Assembly (NCBI RefSeq): GCF_042679565.1
Contig: NZ_JBHTMY010000002.1
Coordinates: 930,001-994,000, forward strand
Origin: Namhaeicola litoreus
GTDB lineage: Bacteria > Bacteroidota > Bacteroidia > Flavobacteriales > Flavobacteriaceae
Direction of reading: 5' to 3'
Length of the DNA: 64,000 nucleotides
Position numbers and translations under genes: made by a program
The notes under the pieces: generated by a model
Seen by the model: the letters and a program-made list of their open reading frames with translations, nothing else
Databases searched by the model: none
Told to the model about the DNA's origin: nothing
Part shown: positions 45,427-55,500 of the stretch, piece by piece
Numbering within the stretch: the stretch's first letter is position 1
Layout of the letters: every line of letters begins with the position of its first letter

Positions 45427-46200
45427 ATGAACAAAGTAATTTCATTAAAACAAAAAAATCGCGTAGGATATATCGTAATGAATAAGCCCAAAGCCAATAG
45501 TTATGATATTGACTTCATGAAATTAATGGCTCAAACGATCGATAAGGCTATCGAAGACGATAAAATTAAAGTGATAGCAATTAAAAGTAAACTAGATAAG
45601 TTTTTTTGCACAGGAGCAGATGTAAAGGTCTTTCGACAAAATACAATGGAAGAAAACAAGCAAATGGTAAAGTACGCTAATTTGGTTGCAGAAAGGCTAT
45701 TTAACTCTCCTAAAATTACAGTGGCCTTACTTAATGGCCATACTTTAGGAGGAGGATTGGAATTGGCTTTGGCTTGTGATATAAGGTTATCAAGTGATGC
45801 AGAATACTTAATAGGTATGTCTGAAGTAAAATTAGGCTTAATGCCTGGAAATGGCGGTACACAGCGATTAATTAGACGAATAAATTTAAGTAGAGCATTG
45901 GAATTTTTACTAAGTGGAGACGCAATAACCTCAGACCAAGCATTTGATATAGGTTTAGTAAATCAATTTTATCCAGAACAAGAATTTAAAGCATTAGCTA
46001 CAGCGTATTTAGAAAAATTAGCATCTGGACCAGCACTTGCTATGGCAGCAATAAAACAAGCCGTTAGACTCGGAAGCGAAATGTCTTTAAAAGATGGTTT
46101 AAGGTTAGAATCCAAATTAGCTAATTCATTGTACGAAACAGAAGATGCTAAAGAAGGTTTTGATGCTTTTTTAGAAAAAAGAAAACCAATTTTTAAATAG
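45427..46200 (+). CDS. Enoyl-CoA hydratase/isomerase family protein
   Basis: 257 residues, the usual family length, cytoplasmic. CTGADVKVF and GHTLGGGLELALACD form the oxyanion and CoA-binding region, with a glutamate in the second block, and MPGNGGTQRL follows. Members hydrate, dehydrate, isomerise or hydrolyse acyl-CoA thioesters. In this operon it lies with two CoA-transferases and an aldehyde dehydrogenase rather than with fatty acid genes, suggesting a CoA-activated acid derived from agar sugars. The exact reaction is unknown. Confidence 0.88.
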   Translation: MNKVISLKQKNRVGYIVMNKPKANSYDIDFMKLMAQTIDKAIEDDKIKVIAIKSKLDKFFCTGADVKVFRQNTMEENKQMVKYANLVAERLFNSPKITVALLNGHTLGGGLELALACDIRLSSDAEYLIGMSEVKLGLMPGNGGTQRLIRRINLSRALEFLLSGDAITSDQAFDIGLVNQFYPEQEFKALATAYLEKLASGPALAMAAIKQAVRLGSEMSLKDGLRLESKLANSLYETEDAKEGFDAFLEKRKPIFK

Positions 46201-46222
46201 TGCATAGCTTAAAATTAACATC

Positions 46223-47668
46223 ATGGTACCAAAAGTTTATAAATGCTACATAAATGGAGAATGGATAGAAAAAAGTTCTGGTGAAAAAATAGATGTAGAA
46301 AACCCTGCTAATGGAGAAGTTTTTGCTTCCATATATACAAGTTCGATTGAAGAAACTCAACATGCATTAGAATCTGCCGACAAAGCACAATTCTCATGGC
46401 AAATGTTACCTCCAGTTGAGCGTGCTAAATATTTATATGCAATCACTGCAAGACTGAAACAGGAAAAAGAACATTTTGCTAAATTGTTGGTGATGGAACA
46501 AGGTAAAACCCTTGTGGAAGCGCGTTATGAGGTAGATGACACCATTAAGTATATTGAATATTCAGCAGAAGCAGGTAGACGTATTCAAAGTGCAATTTTT
46601 CCTTCTGATTTGCCAAACGAGCAGTTGAGTATCCACAAAGTACCTTTTGGAGTAACCGTTGGTTTAATGGCATTTAACTATCCTTTAGCACTTATTGGGC
46701 GTAAAATAGGACCAGCTTTAATTGCAGGAAATACCATGGTGATAAAACCATCAGAATTAACGCCTGTAACTGCATCAGAATTCTGTAGAATTATCCATGA
46801 AGCCGGATTACCAAAAGGCGTTATAAGTATGGTTGTTGGTTATGGTCATGATGTAGGTTCATATCTTGTTTCCAATCCAATTACAAAGCTTATTTCCATG
46901 ACAGGAAGTACGCGTGCTGGTCAAGCAATTTATAAAGGAGCTTCAGAAAATGTCGCTGGTTTGGTATTGGAATTAGGAGGGAAGGCACCATTTATAGTTC
47001 TTGATGATGCTGATATTGATAAAGCAGTAGAAGCTGCTGCTATTTCTCGTTATGCAAATTGCGGGCAAGTTTGTATTTGCAATGAAATGGTTTTTGTAGA
47101 TAGTAAAATTGCAGTTGAATTTACAGAAAAACTAACCAACAGAGTGAAGCAAATTAGAGTTGGAAACCCAATGACAGATGTAGATATGGGACCAAGTTTA
47201 AGCCCAAAAGGTTTAGAACGTATTGATGCTATTGTAAAAGAGAATATAGCTCAAGGAGCAGAGTTAATCATAGGTGGTAAACGGCCAGAAGGTACAGAAT
47301 TCGAAAAAGGAAACTGGTACGAACCCACCATTCTTGGTAACGTTAAACCTGACCATGCTTCTGTTCAACAGGAAATGTTCGGACCTGTTTTACCAATTGT
47401 AAAAATAAATGGTTACGAAGAAGCTAAGGAATTGCTCAACAAACGAGATGATAGTCTTTCTGCCTATTTATATACCAATAATCATAAGTTAATAATGCGT
47501 TCTATCCAAGAGTTTCAAATAGGAACGATTTTTATTAACAAGCAAATTGTAGGTTATATTCAAGGATTCCATTCCGGACATAAAAAATCTGGAATCGGAG
47601 GTGAAGATGGTATCTATGGAATTGAGCAATATCTTCAAAAACGTACCATTTACATGAATTACGAATAA
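46223..47668 (+). CDS. Aldehyde dehydrogenase, AldA-like
   Basis: 481 residues. The catalytic Cys284 lies in GQVCICNE, and the general base Glu250 in LELGGKAPF. The sequence resembles E. coli lactaldehyde dehydrogenase AldA over the whole length (for example PAVERA-like PPVERAKYLY, ARKM-like GRKIGPAL, and GFHSGHKKSGIGGEDG). NAD(P)-dependent 3,6-anhydro-L-galactose dehydrogenases belong to the same superfamily, so oxidation of anhydrogalactose is a good candidate here; lactaldehyde is the alternative. It stands 22 bp after the hydratase and 3 bp before the next gene. Confidence 0.9.
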   Translation: MVPKVYKCYINGEWIEKSSGEKIDVENPANGEVFASIYTSSIEETQHALESADKAQFSWQMLPPVERAKYLYAITARLKQEKEHFAKLLVMEQGKTLVEARYEVDDTIKYIEYSAEAGRRIQSAIFPSDLPNEQLSIHKVPFGVTVGLMAFNYPLALIGRKIGPALIAGNTMVIKPSELTPVTASEFCRIIHEAGLPKGVISMVVGYGHDVGSYLVSNPITKLISMTGSTRAGQAIYKGASENVAGLVLELGGKAPFIVLDDADIDKAVEAAAISRYANCGQVCICNEMVFVDSKIAVEFTEKLTNRVKQIRVGNPMTDVDMGPSLSPKGLERIDAIVKENIAQGAELIIGGKRPEGTEFEKGNWYEPTILGNVKPDHASVQQEMFGPVLPIVKINGYEEAKELLNKRDDSLSAYLYTNNHKLIMRSIQEFQIGTIFINKQIVGYIQGFHSGHKKSGIGGEDGIYGIEQYLQKRTIYMNYE

Positions 47669-47671
47669 AAG

Positions 47672-48811
47672 ATGATAAAATTAAAAGGAATCACTTGGAA
47701 CCATAGTCGTGGTTTCACATCAATAGTTGCTTGCGCACAACGTTTTTCAGAATTAAATCCTGATGTAGATATTGCTTGGGAAAAAAGATCCTTACAAGCC
47801 TTTGCAGACGAACCAATAAACGAATTGGCTAAACGATATGATTTTTTAATTATCGATCATCCTTGGACTGGTTTTGCAGCAAGAACAAAAGTTATTTTAC
47901 CACTAAACGATTTTCTTACAGAATCGTATTTAAGAGACCAAGAACTAAATTCTGTAGGAAAATCTCATATTAGTTATAAATTCAATAATAAGCAATGGGC
48001 TTTAGCAATAGATGCTGCAACGCCAGTTGCAGCCAGTAGACCAGATTTGTTAAAAAAACATGGATTAGATTTACCAAAAACCTTCGATGAGTTAATCGAA
48101 TTATCAAAAACAGGAATGGTTGCTATTCCTGGAATTCCTCAAGATACTTTAATGAGTTTTTACATGATTTGCTCAACTCTTGGAGAAGATGTTTGTTTAA
48201 CGGAAGAGCGTGTAATTTCAGAAGAAATAGGAATCAAAGCTTTACAATTATTACAAAAGTTGGGGAAGAACATTCGAGAAGAAAGTTACCAGTGGAATCC
48301 TATTAAAGTATATGAAGCAATGACCTTAACGGACGATTACTTATATAGTCCTTTTGCTTATGGATATACCAATTATTCCAGAGAAGGTTATGCTCGTAAA
48401 CGCTTAAAGTTTCATGATATGGTTGTTTTAGGTAACCAAAAACTGATTACTACTTTAGGAGGAACTGGATTGGCAATTTCTGCAAATACTAATCATAAAG
48501 ATATTGCGGGAAAGTTTGTGGATTATGTTGGTTCAGAAAATACACAAAAAGGTGTTTTTTTTGATAATGGTGGACAACCAGGACATCGAAAAGCATGGTT
48601 AAACAAACGTGCAAATGAGCTAACAGACAATTTCTTTACAGATACTTTGCCAGCTTTAGACAGAGCATTTTTAAGACCTCGTTATCATGGTCATATGTAT
48701 TTTCAAGATAGAGCAGGGGCACCTATAAGAGACTATATGATGAATGGTGGAGATGAACATCAACTTTTAAAGCATTTGAATCAGATTTATCAAAAATCTT
48801 TATCAATTTAA
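47672..48811 (+). CDS. Signal-less solute-binding-protein-fold protein of a CoA-transferase operon
   Basis: 379 residues. The fold pattern is that of family 1 extracellular solute-binding proteins (AQRFSELNPDVDIAWEKRSL near the start, GGTGLAISANTNHKDIAG near 270), but there is no signal peptide or lipobox and no ABC permease anywhere near. It starts MIKLKGITWNHSRGFTSIVA, so it should be cytoplasmic. To my recollection similar signal-less proteins sit beside CaiB-type CoA-transferases in Proteobacteria and Actinobacteria. It is wedged between the aldehyde dehydrogenase (3 bp) and the sulfatase (3 bp). It may bind a pathway acid; function unknown. Confidence 0.75.
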   Translation: MIKLKGITWNHSRGFTSIVACAQRFSELNPDVDIAWEKRSLQAFADEPINELAKRYDFLIIDHPWTGFAARTKVILPLNDFLTESYLRDQELNSVGKSHISYKFNNKQWALAIDAATPVAASRPDLLKKHGLDLPKTFDELIELSKTGMVAIPGIPQDTLMSFYMICSTLGEDVCLTEERVISEEIGIKALQLLQKLGKNIREESYQWNPIKVYEAMTLTDDYLYSPFAYGYTNYSREGYARKRLKFHDMVVLGNQKLITTLGGTGLAISANTNHKDIAGKFVDYVGSENTQKGVFFDNGGQPGHRKAWLNKRANELTDNFFTDTLPALDRAFLRPRYHGHMYFQDRAGAPIRDYMMNGGDEHQLLKHLNQIYQKSLSI

Positions 48812-48814
48812 ATA

Positions 48815-50215
48815 ATGATAAAAAGTAGATTTTTAATTATTGTATTAACATTTATTTCTAGTTTAATAAACACTATTTCTGCGCAATCAAAACCAAATAT
48901 TATTTTAATTGTTGCAGATGATGCAGGTTATGGAGACTTTGGTTTCCATGGAAGTAAGCAAATGAAAACACCAGAGCTTGATATATTTGCTTCACAAGCA
49001 ATGCATTTTAAGCAAGCTTATGTTACTGCCGCTGTATGTGGACCATCAAGAGCTGGAATATTAACTGGTAAGTATCAGCAACGATTTGGTTATGAAGAAA
49101 ATAATGTACCTGGATACATGATTAATTCTTTTTTAGACGGTGATGAAATGGGTTTGCCTTTAAATCAAAAAACTATGGCAAATTACTTAAAAGATCTGGG
49201 TTATAAAACAGCTCTAATTGGTAAGTGGCATCAAGGTAATGCAGATAGATATCATCCTACCAAAAGAGGATTCGACCATTTTTATGGCTTTAGAGGTGGA
49301 GCTAGAAGTTATTTTGAATTTAATCGCGAAAACCCAAATTCTAGAAAAGAAGATTATTTAGAAAGAGGATTTGGGAATTTTGAAGAAAGCAAAAAATATT
49401 TAACGGTAGCTTTTGCAGATGAAGCCATTTCGTATATAAATAAGAACAAAAACAACCCTTTCTTTTTAATGCTTTCTTTTAATGCTGTCCATACACCAAT
49501 GGAAGCACAAAATGAAGATTTAAAACAATTTCCTAACCTAGAAGGAAAAAGAAAGCAGGTTGCAGCAATGACGCTTGCTTTAGATAGAGCTTGTGGTCGT
49601 GTTTTTGATGAATTAGACAAGCTCGACTTGACTGACAATACTTTGGTCATTTTTACTAATGATAATGGCGGACCTTCAGATACAAATGCTTCTAATAATT
49701 ATCCTTTGAGTGGTACAAAAGCCAATCATCTTGAAGGAGGAATTAGAGTGCCATTTTTAATGCGATTCCCAAAGCAAATTGCTGAAAATTCATCCTATGA
49801 TTTTCCTGTTAGCACATTAGATTTATTACCAACATTTTATAAGCTTGCAGGAGGAAATGATAAAGATTTAAAAGATATTGATGGAGTCGATTTAATGCCT
49901 TTTATTCATAAAAAAACTACAGAAAGACCGCATCAAACTTTATATTGGAAAAAAGAAAATAGAGCTGCAGTTAGAGATGTCGATTGGAAGTTACTGCGTT
50001 TTCCTGATAGACCGGCAGAGTTATACAACATCAATGAAGATATTTCTGAAAGCCATAATCTAGCAAACAAATATCCAGAAAAAGTAAAAGACCTTTATAA
50101 AAAACTTTTTGATTGGGAACTCACATTAACACGTCCACTGTGGCAACTCAAAAGAGAATATGAAGGTAAGGCTATGGAACGAATGGATAATTATAGAGCG
50201 CCAAAAAGAGATTAA
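48815..50215 (+). CDS. Type I sulfatase, secreted
   Basis: 466 residues with a signal peptide (ends NTISAQ, about 24). VADDAGYGDFGFHG supplies metal-binding aspartates, and CGPSRAG with Cys75 is the site converted to formylglycine. HTPMEAQN and FTNDNGGPS complete the active site. It is an S1-class sulfatase. In an agar/porphyran locus the expected substrates are sulfate groups on galactose or L-galactose-6-sulfate residues. Activity requires a sulfatase-maturing enzyme encoded elsewhere. Confidence 0.92.
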   Translation: MIKSRFLIIVLTFISSLINTISAQSKPNIILIVADDAGYGDFGFHGSKQMKTPELDIFASQAMHFKQAYVTAAVCGPSRAGILTGKYQQRFGYEENNVPGYMINSFLDGDEMGLPLNQKTMANYLKDLGYKTALIGKWHQGNADRYHPTKRGFDHFYGFRGGARSYFEFNRENPNSRKEDYLERGFGNFEESKKYLTVAFADEAISYINKNKNNPFFLMLSFNAVHTPMEAQNEDLKQFPNLEGKRKQVAAMTLALDRACGRVFDELDKLDLTDNTLVIFTNDNGGPSDTNASNNYPLSGTKANHLEGGIRVPFLMRFPKQIAENSSYDFPVSTLDLLPTFYKLAGGNDKDLKDIDGVDLMPFIHKKTTERPHQTLYWKKENRAAVRDVDWKLLRFPDRPAELYNINEDISESHNLANKYPEKVKDLYKKLFDWELTLTRPLWQLKREYEGKAMERMDNYRAPKRD

Positions 50216-51361
50216 ATGAATTTACCATTAAAAGACATTATAGTCCTTGAATTTGCTCAATTTATGGCTGGACCCTCTGCTGGATTACGTTTAGCAGATC
50301 TAGGAGCCAGAGTCATAAAAATTGAACGACCAAATAGCGGTGAAGCGGGTAGACAAATTGCTTTAAAGAATTTGTTTTTGGATGGCAGTAGTTTGGTATT
50401 TCATACAGCAAATAGAAATAAAGAATCCTACACAGCAAATTTAAAAGATTCCGAAGATTTAAAACGTGTTAAAAAATTAATAGAAAAAGCAGATGTGATG
50501 ACACATAACTTCAGACCAGGAGTTATGGAAAACATTGGTTTAGATTATAATACAGTCAAAGAAATTAATCCACAACTGATTTATGCTACAGTTACTGGTT
50601 ATGGTACAGAAGGTGTTTGGGCTAAAAAACCAGGTCAGGATTTACTAGTTCAATCAATGTCTGGATTTGCAAAATTATCAGGAAATAAAAATGACGACCC
50701 AGTTCCTGTTGGTGCAGCAGTTTCCGATATCATTACAGGTACACATTTAACTCATGGTATTCTTGCAAGTTTATTAAAAAGGGTGAAAACCAACAAAGGA
50801 GCATTAGTTGAGGTAAGCCTGTTAGAATCTACCTTAGATTTTCAATTTGAGGCCATTACAACTTTTTTAAACGATGGTCATCAAAAACCTGTAAGAGCAA
50901 AACAAGGAAATGCTCATGCATATTTAGCAGCTCCTTATGGTGTTTACAAAACCAAAGATGGTTATATCGCTTTAGCAATGGGTTCTTTAACAAATCTTGG
51001 GCGAATTTTACAGAATCCTGAACTAGAATCGTATAAAGACCCTAATACATGGTTTGAAAAGCGAGATGAAATCATGGATATTCTTCGTTCGATTTTGATT
51101 AATAAAAAAACAGAATATTGGTTACATCTTCTAGAATCTAAGGGTGTTTGGTGTTCTGATGTTTTTGATTATAAAAGACTATTGAACCATAAGGCTTATA
51201 AAGTTTTAAAAATGGATCAGAAATTTCATTTATTATCTGGTGAAACTGTTCACACTACCCGCTGTCCAATAAGATTAAATGATGAAAGGCTTTTTGCAAT
51301 TAAACCTGCTCCAAGAATAGGACAACACACAGAAAGTATTATTAAAGAATTTAATCTATAG
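50216..51361 (+). CDS. Class III CoA-transferase (CaiB/BaiF family), first copy
   Basis: 381 residues, starting directly after the sulfatase stop. FAQFMAGPSAGLRLADLGAR and VIKIERP form the family start. The catalytic aspartate is Asp171 in VSDIITGTHL, equivalent to Asp169 of formyl-CoA transferase. Class III enzymes move CoA between organic acids, or split an acid-CoA in reverse lyase-like steps. Two adjacent copies usually form a heteromer. Here they may activate an acid made by the aldehyde dehydrogenase. Confidence 0.9.
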   Translation: MNLPLKDIIVLEFAQFMAGPSAGLRLADLGARVIKIERPNSGEAGRQIALKNLFLDGSSLVFHTANRNKESYTANLKDSEDLKRVKKLIEKADVMTHNFRPGVMENIGLDYNTVKEINPQLIYATVTGYGTEGVWAKKPGQDLLVQSMSGFAKLSGNKNDDPVPVGAAVSDIITGTHLTHGILASLLKRVKTNKGALVEVSLLESTLDFQFEAITTFLNDGHQKPVRAKQGNAHAYLAAPYGVYKTKDGYIALAMGSLTNLGRILQNPELESYKDPNTWFEKRDEIMDILRSILINKKTEYWLHLLESKGVWCSDVFDYKRLLNHKAYKVLKMDQKFHLLSGETVHTTRCPIRLNDERLFAIKPAPRIGQHTESIIKEFNL

Positions 51362-51366
51362 TTGAT

Positions 51367-52506
51367 ATGAAACCATTACAAGACATATTGGTTATAGATT
51401 TAAGTCAGCTTTTATCTGCTCCTTCCGCAACTCTTCGTTTAGCAGATTTGGGAGCAAGAGTAATAAAAGTTGAACAGCCAAAAGGAGACATTTGTCGTCA
51501 CCTCTATGTTTCAAATGTTAATATGAATGGAGATTCTTCTTTTTTTAGAGCAATTAACAGAAATAAAGAAAGCTTTCAAGCCAATCTAAAAAATCACGAA
51601 GAGAAAGAGCGCATATTAAAACTCATTGGAAAGGCAGATGTATTAATACACAATTTTAGACCAGGAGTTGTTGAAAGATTGGGAATGGATCATGACTCAA
51701 TAAAAAAAATAAATCCAGAAATTGTTTATGGAGAAATTTCAGGTTATGGCAAAGAAGGGCCATGGAAAAATAAACCCGGACAAGATCTATTGGTACAATG
51801 TTTATCAGGTTTGACTTGGTTAAATGGAAATGACAGCAATGAACCAATTCCGGTTGGATTAGCCATTGCAGATATACTATCAGGCGCACACCTAGTACAA
51901 GGAATTTTAGCCGCTTTACTGAAAAAAATAAAAACAGGAAAAGGATCAAAAGTTTCTGTGAGTATGTTGGAATCAATAATTGACTTTCAATTTGAATCGA
52001 TTACCACATTCTATAACGATGGAGGACAGCCGACGATGAGACCGAAAAGTAATAGCGCACATGCATATTTAGGTGCTCCATATGGCGTTTATAAAACTTT
52101 AAATGGTCACATAGCTTTAGCAATGGGTTCTATTCCCTTTATCGGAGAATTAATTAAATGTGCAGAATTATTAGATTACCAAGAGCCCTCATGTTGGTTT
52201 ACAGAACGCGATTCCATTAAAGAAATTATAGCCAAAAAAATAAACACACAGACCACAGAATATTGGCTCTCTATTTTAGAACCCGCAGATATTTGGTGTG
52301 CAGATATCTTAGACTGGAAAAGTTTATTTAACCATGAAGGTTTTAAAGTGTTGGATATGATCCAAAAAGTAACTATGACAGATGGATACAAATATGCGAC
52401 TACCAGATGCCCAATAAAAATCGATGGGGAATATTTTAAATCTTCCCTGGGTTCTCCTATTTTAGGAGAACATACTTCAAAAATAGCTCGGGAATTTAAA
52501 ATTTAA
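51367..52506 (+). CDS. Class III CoA-transferase (CaiB/BaiF family), second copy
   Basis: 379 residues, 5 bp after the first copy and clearly paralogous to it throughout. LSQLLSAPSATLRLADLGAR opens the fold, and Asp169 in IADILSGAHL is the predicted nucleophile. Both copies keep the catalytic aspartate, so neither is a dead subunit. It ends the plus-strand operon that begins at 38777, and a minus-strand gene ends 8 bp later. Confidence 0.9.
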   Translation: MKPLQDILVIDLSQLLSAPSATLRLADLGARVIKVEQPKGDICRHLYVSNVNMNGDSSFFRAINRNKESFQANLKNHEEKERILKLIGKADVLIHNFRPGVVERLGMDHDSIKKINPEIVYGEISGYGKEGPWKNKPGQDLLVQCLSGLTWLNGNDSNEPIPVGLAIADILSGAHLVQGILAALLKKIKTGKGSKVSVSMLESIIDFQFESITTFYNDGGQPTMRPKSNSAHAYLGAPYGVYKTLNGHIALAMGSIPFIGELIKCAELLDYQEPSCWFTERDSIKEIIAKKINTQTTEYWLSILEPADIWCADILDWKSLFNHEGFKVLDMIQKVTMTDGYKYATTRCPIKIDGEYFKSSLGSPILGEHTSKIAREFKI

Positions 52507-52513
52507 GTAACAT

Positions 52514-55500
52514 TTATTTTTTAGAAACTATATGTAGTGGTAAAATATCGTCAAAATACATGTTCCCATCACTAGATGTAAAGGTTACACGTAGTTGATA
52601 AAAATGACCTTCAAGTAAATCCTTTGTAGGTGTAATACCATCCAAAGAAATTGTCATAGATGCTTTACCTGAAACGGTATTTAGGGCTTCTTCATACGTT
52701 AAAACATTGTCTTTAACTGGAATCCATTTACTTTTAAAATGACGTAACCAAAATCTAATACCCCCTTCATCTGCAGAAATAACACGGTTTCCAGAACCTG
52801 CATGATACTTAACTACTACGTCTAAATCGTCACCAACAACTAGTGGTTCACTTTCAATTTGCCCTTTGTTAACAATTTCAACATAAGGTTCAATAAATTG
52901 TTCAACTTCAAATTCAACTTCCTCATTAACTGATTTATCAGTAGTATAAGCAGCAATGGTTGTTTTCCCGGGAGCTAATGCTTTAACATTCCCATTTCTA
53001 TCTACAGTTAGAATGTTGACATTGTTCGATTTCCATATAAGATCAGGATTATCTGCATTTTTGGGTAAAACGCTTGCCTTTATTGTATAGCTTTCTCCAG
53101 TGTAAAGTTTTGTTCTATCAGCATGTAATATTATTGATTTAACTGGTTTTGGAAACCATTTAATAATTTTGACATCAGTAGTTGCAGATAATCCATTGGC
53201 TTTGCTGGTAGCAGTAATTTTTGCCTTTTTATTTTTTTTGCCAATTGCTGATACCATTCCATTGTTATCTACCGTTAAAACTTTTTCATTACTTGAAGTC
53301 CATGTGACATCAGTATTCGCATTTTTGGGTTGAACAGAAACCGAAATTTCAGCTTTTGTCTTCTCTCTTATCTTTAAGGGTTCTATGTTTAACAAATCAG
53401 GATCCACATAATCAGTGTCATAGATTGTATTTGCCTTTTTATCTTTAAATTTAATCACCTCACCATTTCTCCATGTGATTTGAATCTGCTTTATATTCTC
53501 TTCTTTTCCTAGACCAAAATGAACAATATTTAGTAAACTTTGTGAAAAAACCTCACCTGCAGATCCAATACGTTTTTTGTATTGATTGTTCTCGGTAGTC
53601 ACAATTACTTCTGCAGAAACAGCGTCAATATGAGATGTAGGCGCGTACCCTACTCTAACCAATACATAGTTATTCCTATTTCTAGTGTTGTTTGAATATA
53701 AATACCATTCTCCACCTTCGCTGCCATTTAACAAATCAATTCTACCATCCAAATCAAAATCAAAAGCTTGACCCATATCCCCATTTCCAGGTCCACCAAC
53801 ATCACTTGCACCATGCATTGTCGTTATTTCAAAAGAATTTTTTCCACTATTTAAAAGCATGAAATCCGAAATCCTTGCACCAATTCGTCCCCATCGATAC
53901 ACAAAAAGGTCCTGATGGCTATCGTTATTAAAATCACCAGAAGTAACTCCAAGTGTGTTTCCGCCTTGGGGGATATTCCATTCTTCTGAGACATCTGTGA
54001 ATCTGTCACCATCATTTCGAAGTAGATAATCTGAATGATTTCTGTTTTGGGGGACAAAATTTGGTGCTACACTTGTTACTCCTGATAGACCAAATCTATA
54101 TTGCCAAAAGAAATTATCATCGCGAACCAATATGGCTTTCCATATAGAATTTCCTATATAACCCAAATAAAAACCATTTTCAGAAATCTCATCAGGCCAA
54201 CCTTTGGCCATTTCAGTTGTTATTTCCAACTCATCACCAGATTTAACAGTTTTAGAAATTTTGTTTTTCCCTAAAAAAATAGGATAGTTTTTACCGAGTA
54301 ATGAACCTTGCTCCAAATAATAGTATTTATGCAACAAAATCGTGTCACCAGAAGAGAAATCAAATGCATCGTTGCCTTTATAGCCCCTGGTCTTTAAATC
54401 TAATTCTTTTGTTATTGGATTAAAATCAAGAGATGGAGACTCTCCTTCTCCTCCTTCAAAATGCATTCCTCTTGCTAAATACAAGTCTAAATCACCATCA
54501 TTATCGATGTCGATATCAGTCATTGCCATAATATGTGATAATGACTTGATGTGCTCTGGAATGAGCGCAGTTACCTCTGTAAATGTAAAATCTCCATTAC
54601 CTTTCCAAAGCGTCAGGGGTCCATAAAAAACGATATCATCGATATTGTCATTATTAAAGTCAGTCACCAGAACACGTGATTGTTCTATATTTTCAATATC
54701 CTTTATAGATCTGTAGTTAAACTTTCCATTCCCCTTATTTTCGTAAAAAAAATGCTGTGGTCGATCAAAATTGAGGCTTGCTTCATTAAAAAGAAATAAA
54801 TCAAGATCACCATCCAAATCCATATCCATCCACCTAGCTCCACGACCTCTTCCTCCCCTATCTATTTCAACATCTCCAGTGTACATTACAAAAGTATTAT
54901 TATCGTTATGATAGAAGTTTGCCTTTGAAGGGTTCTTACCATTGCCCCCACCTTGCGTGAGAACAAGATCGAGATCACCATCGTTATCATAATCGCCTAA
55001 TGCCGTACCATGTAAGTCATGTTTAAACCATCTAGCGAGATCTTTATAATGTTTTGTTACTGTTCCATCACCGTTATTCCAATATAGTTTACTAGTTTCT
55101 GCATTATGATTGTTTAGAATAAAGTCATAATCTCCATCATTATCTATGTCCCCAATTGAGGGCCCTGCATATTTAAGAGAACTTACTTTATCTATTCCTG
55201 CTGATATCGAAATGTCATTAAATACAGGTAATTGAATTTCTGGCACATCTTCAAAATAAAGGTCAAGTAGGGTTAGTTTTTGGTCATGGGCTTGAAACCT
55301 CAGTTTCACATCTCCAAAATCTTCAAAACGAACAACACCTGTAACTCTCTGTACACCTTTCTTTGCAAGATTAAAATCGTCAATCAAAAGATTATCATTT
55401 TCATATACCGTCAAACCTGCGTATTCACCATCATTAACAATGTCTAAAAAAATTTTTTTAGTTAAGCTTCCCAACACTTTATAGTCCTTTATTACAGGTT

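Noticed and set aside
47672..48811. Binding component of a sugar ABC importer
   Set aside because: No signal peptide or lipobox, and no permease or ATPase gene in the 38.8-64 kb region.
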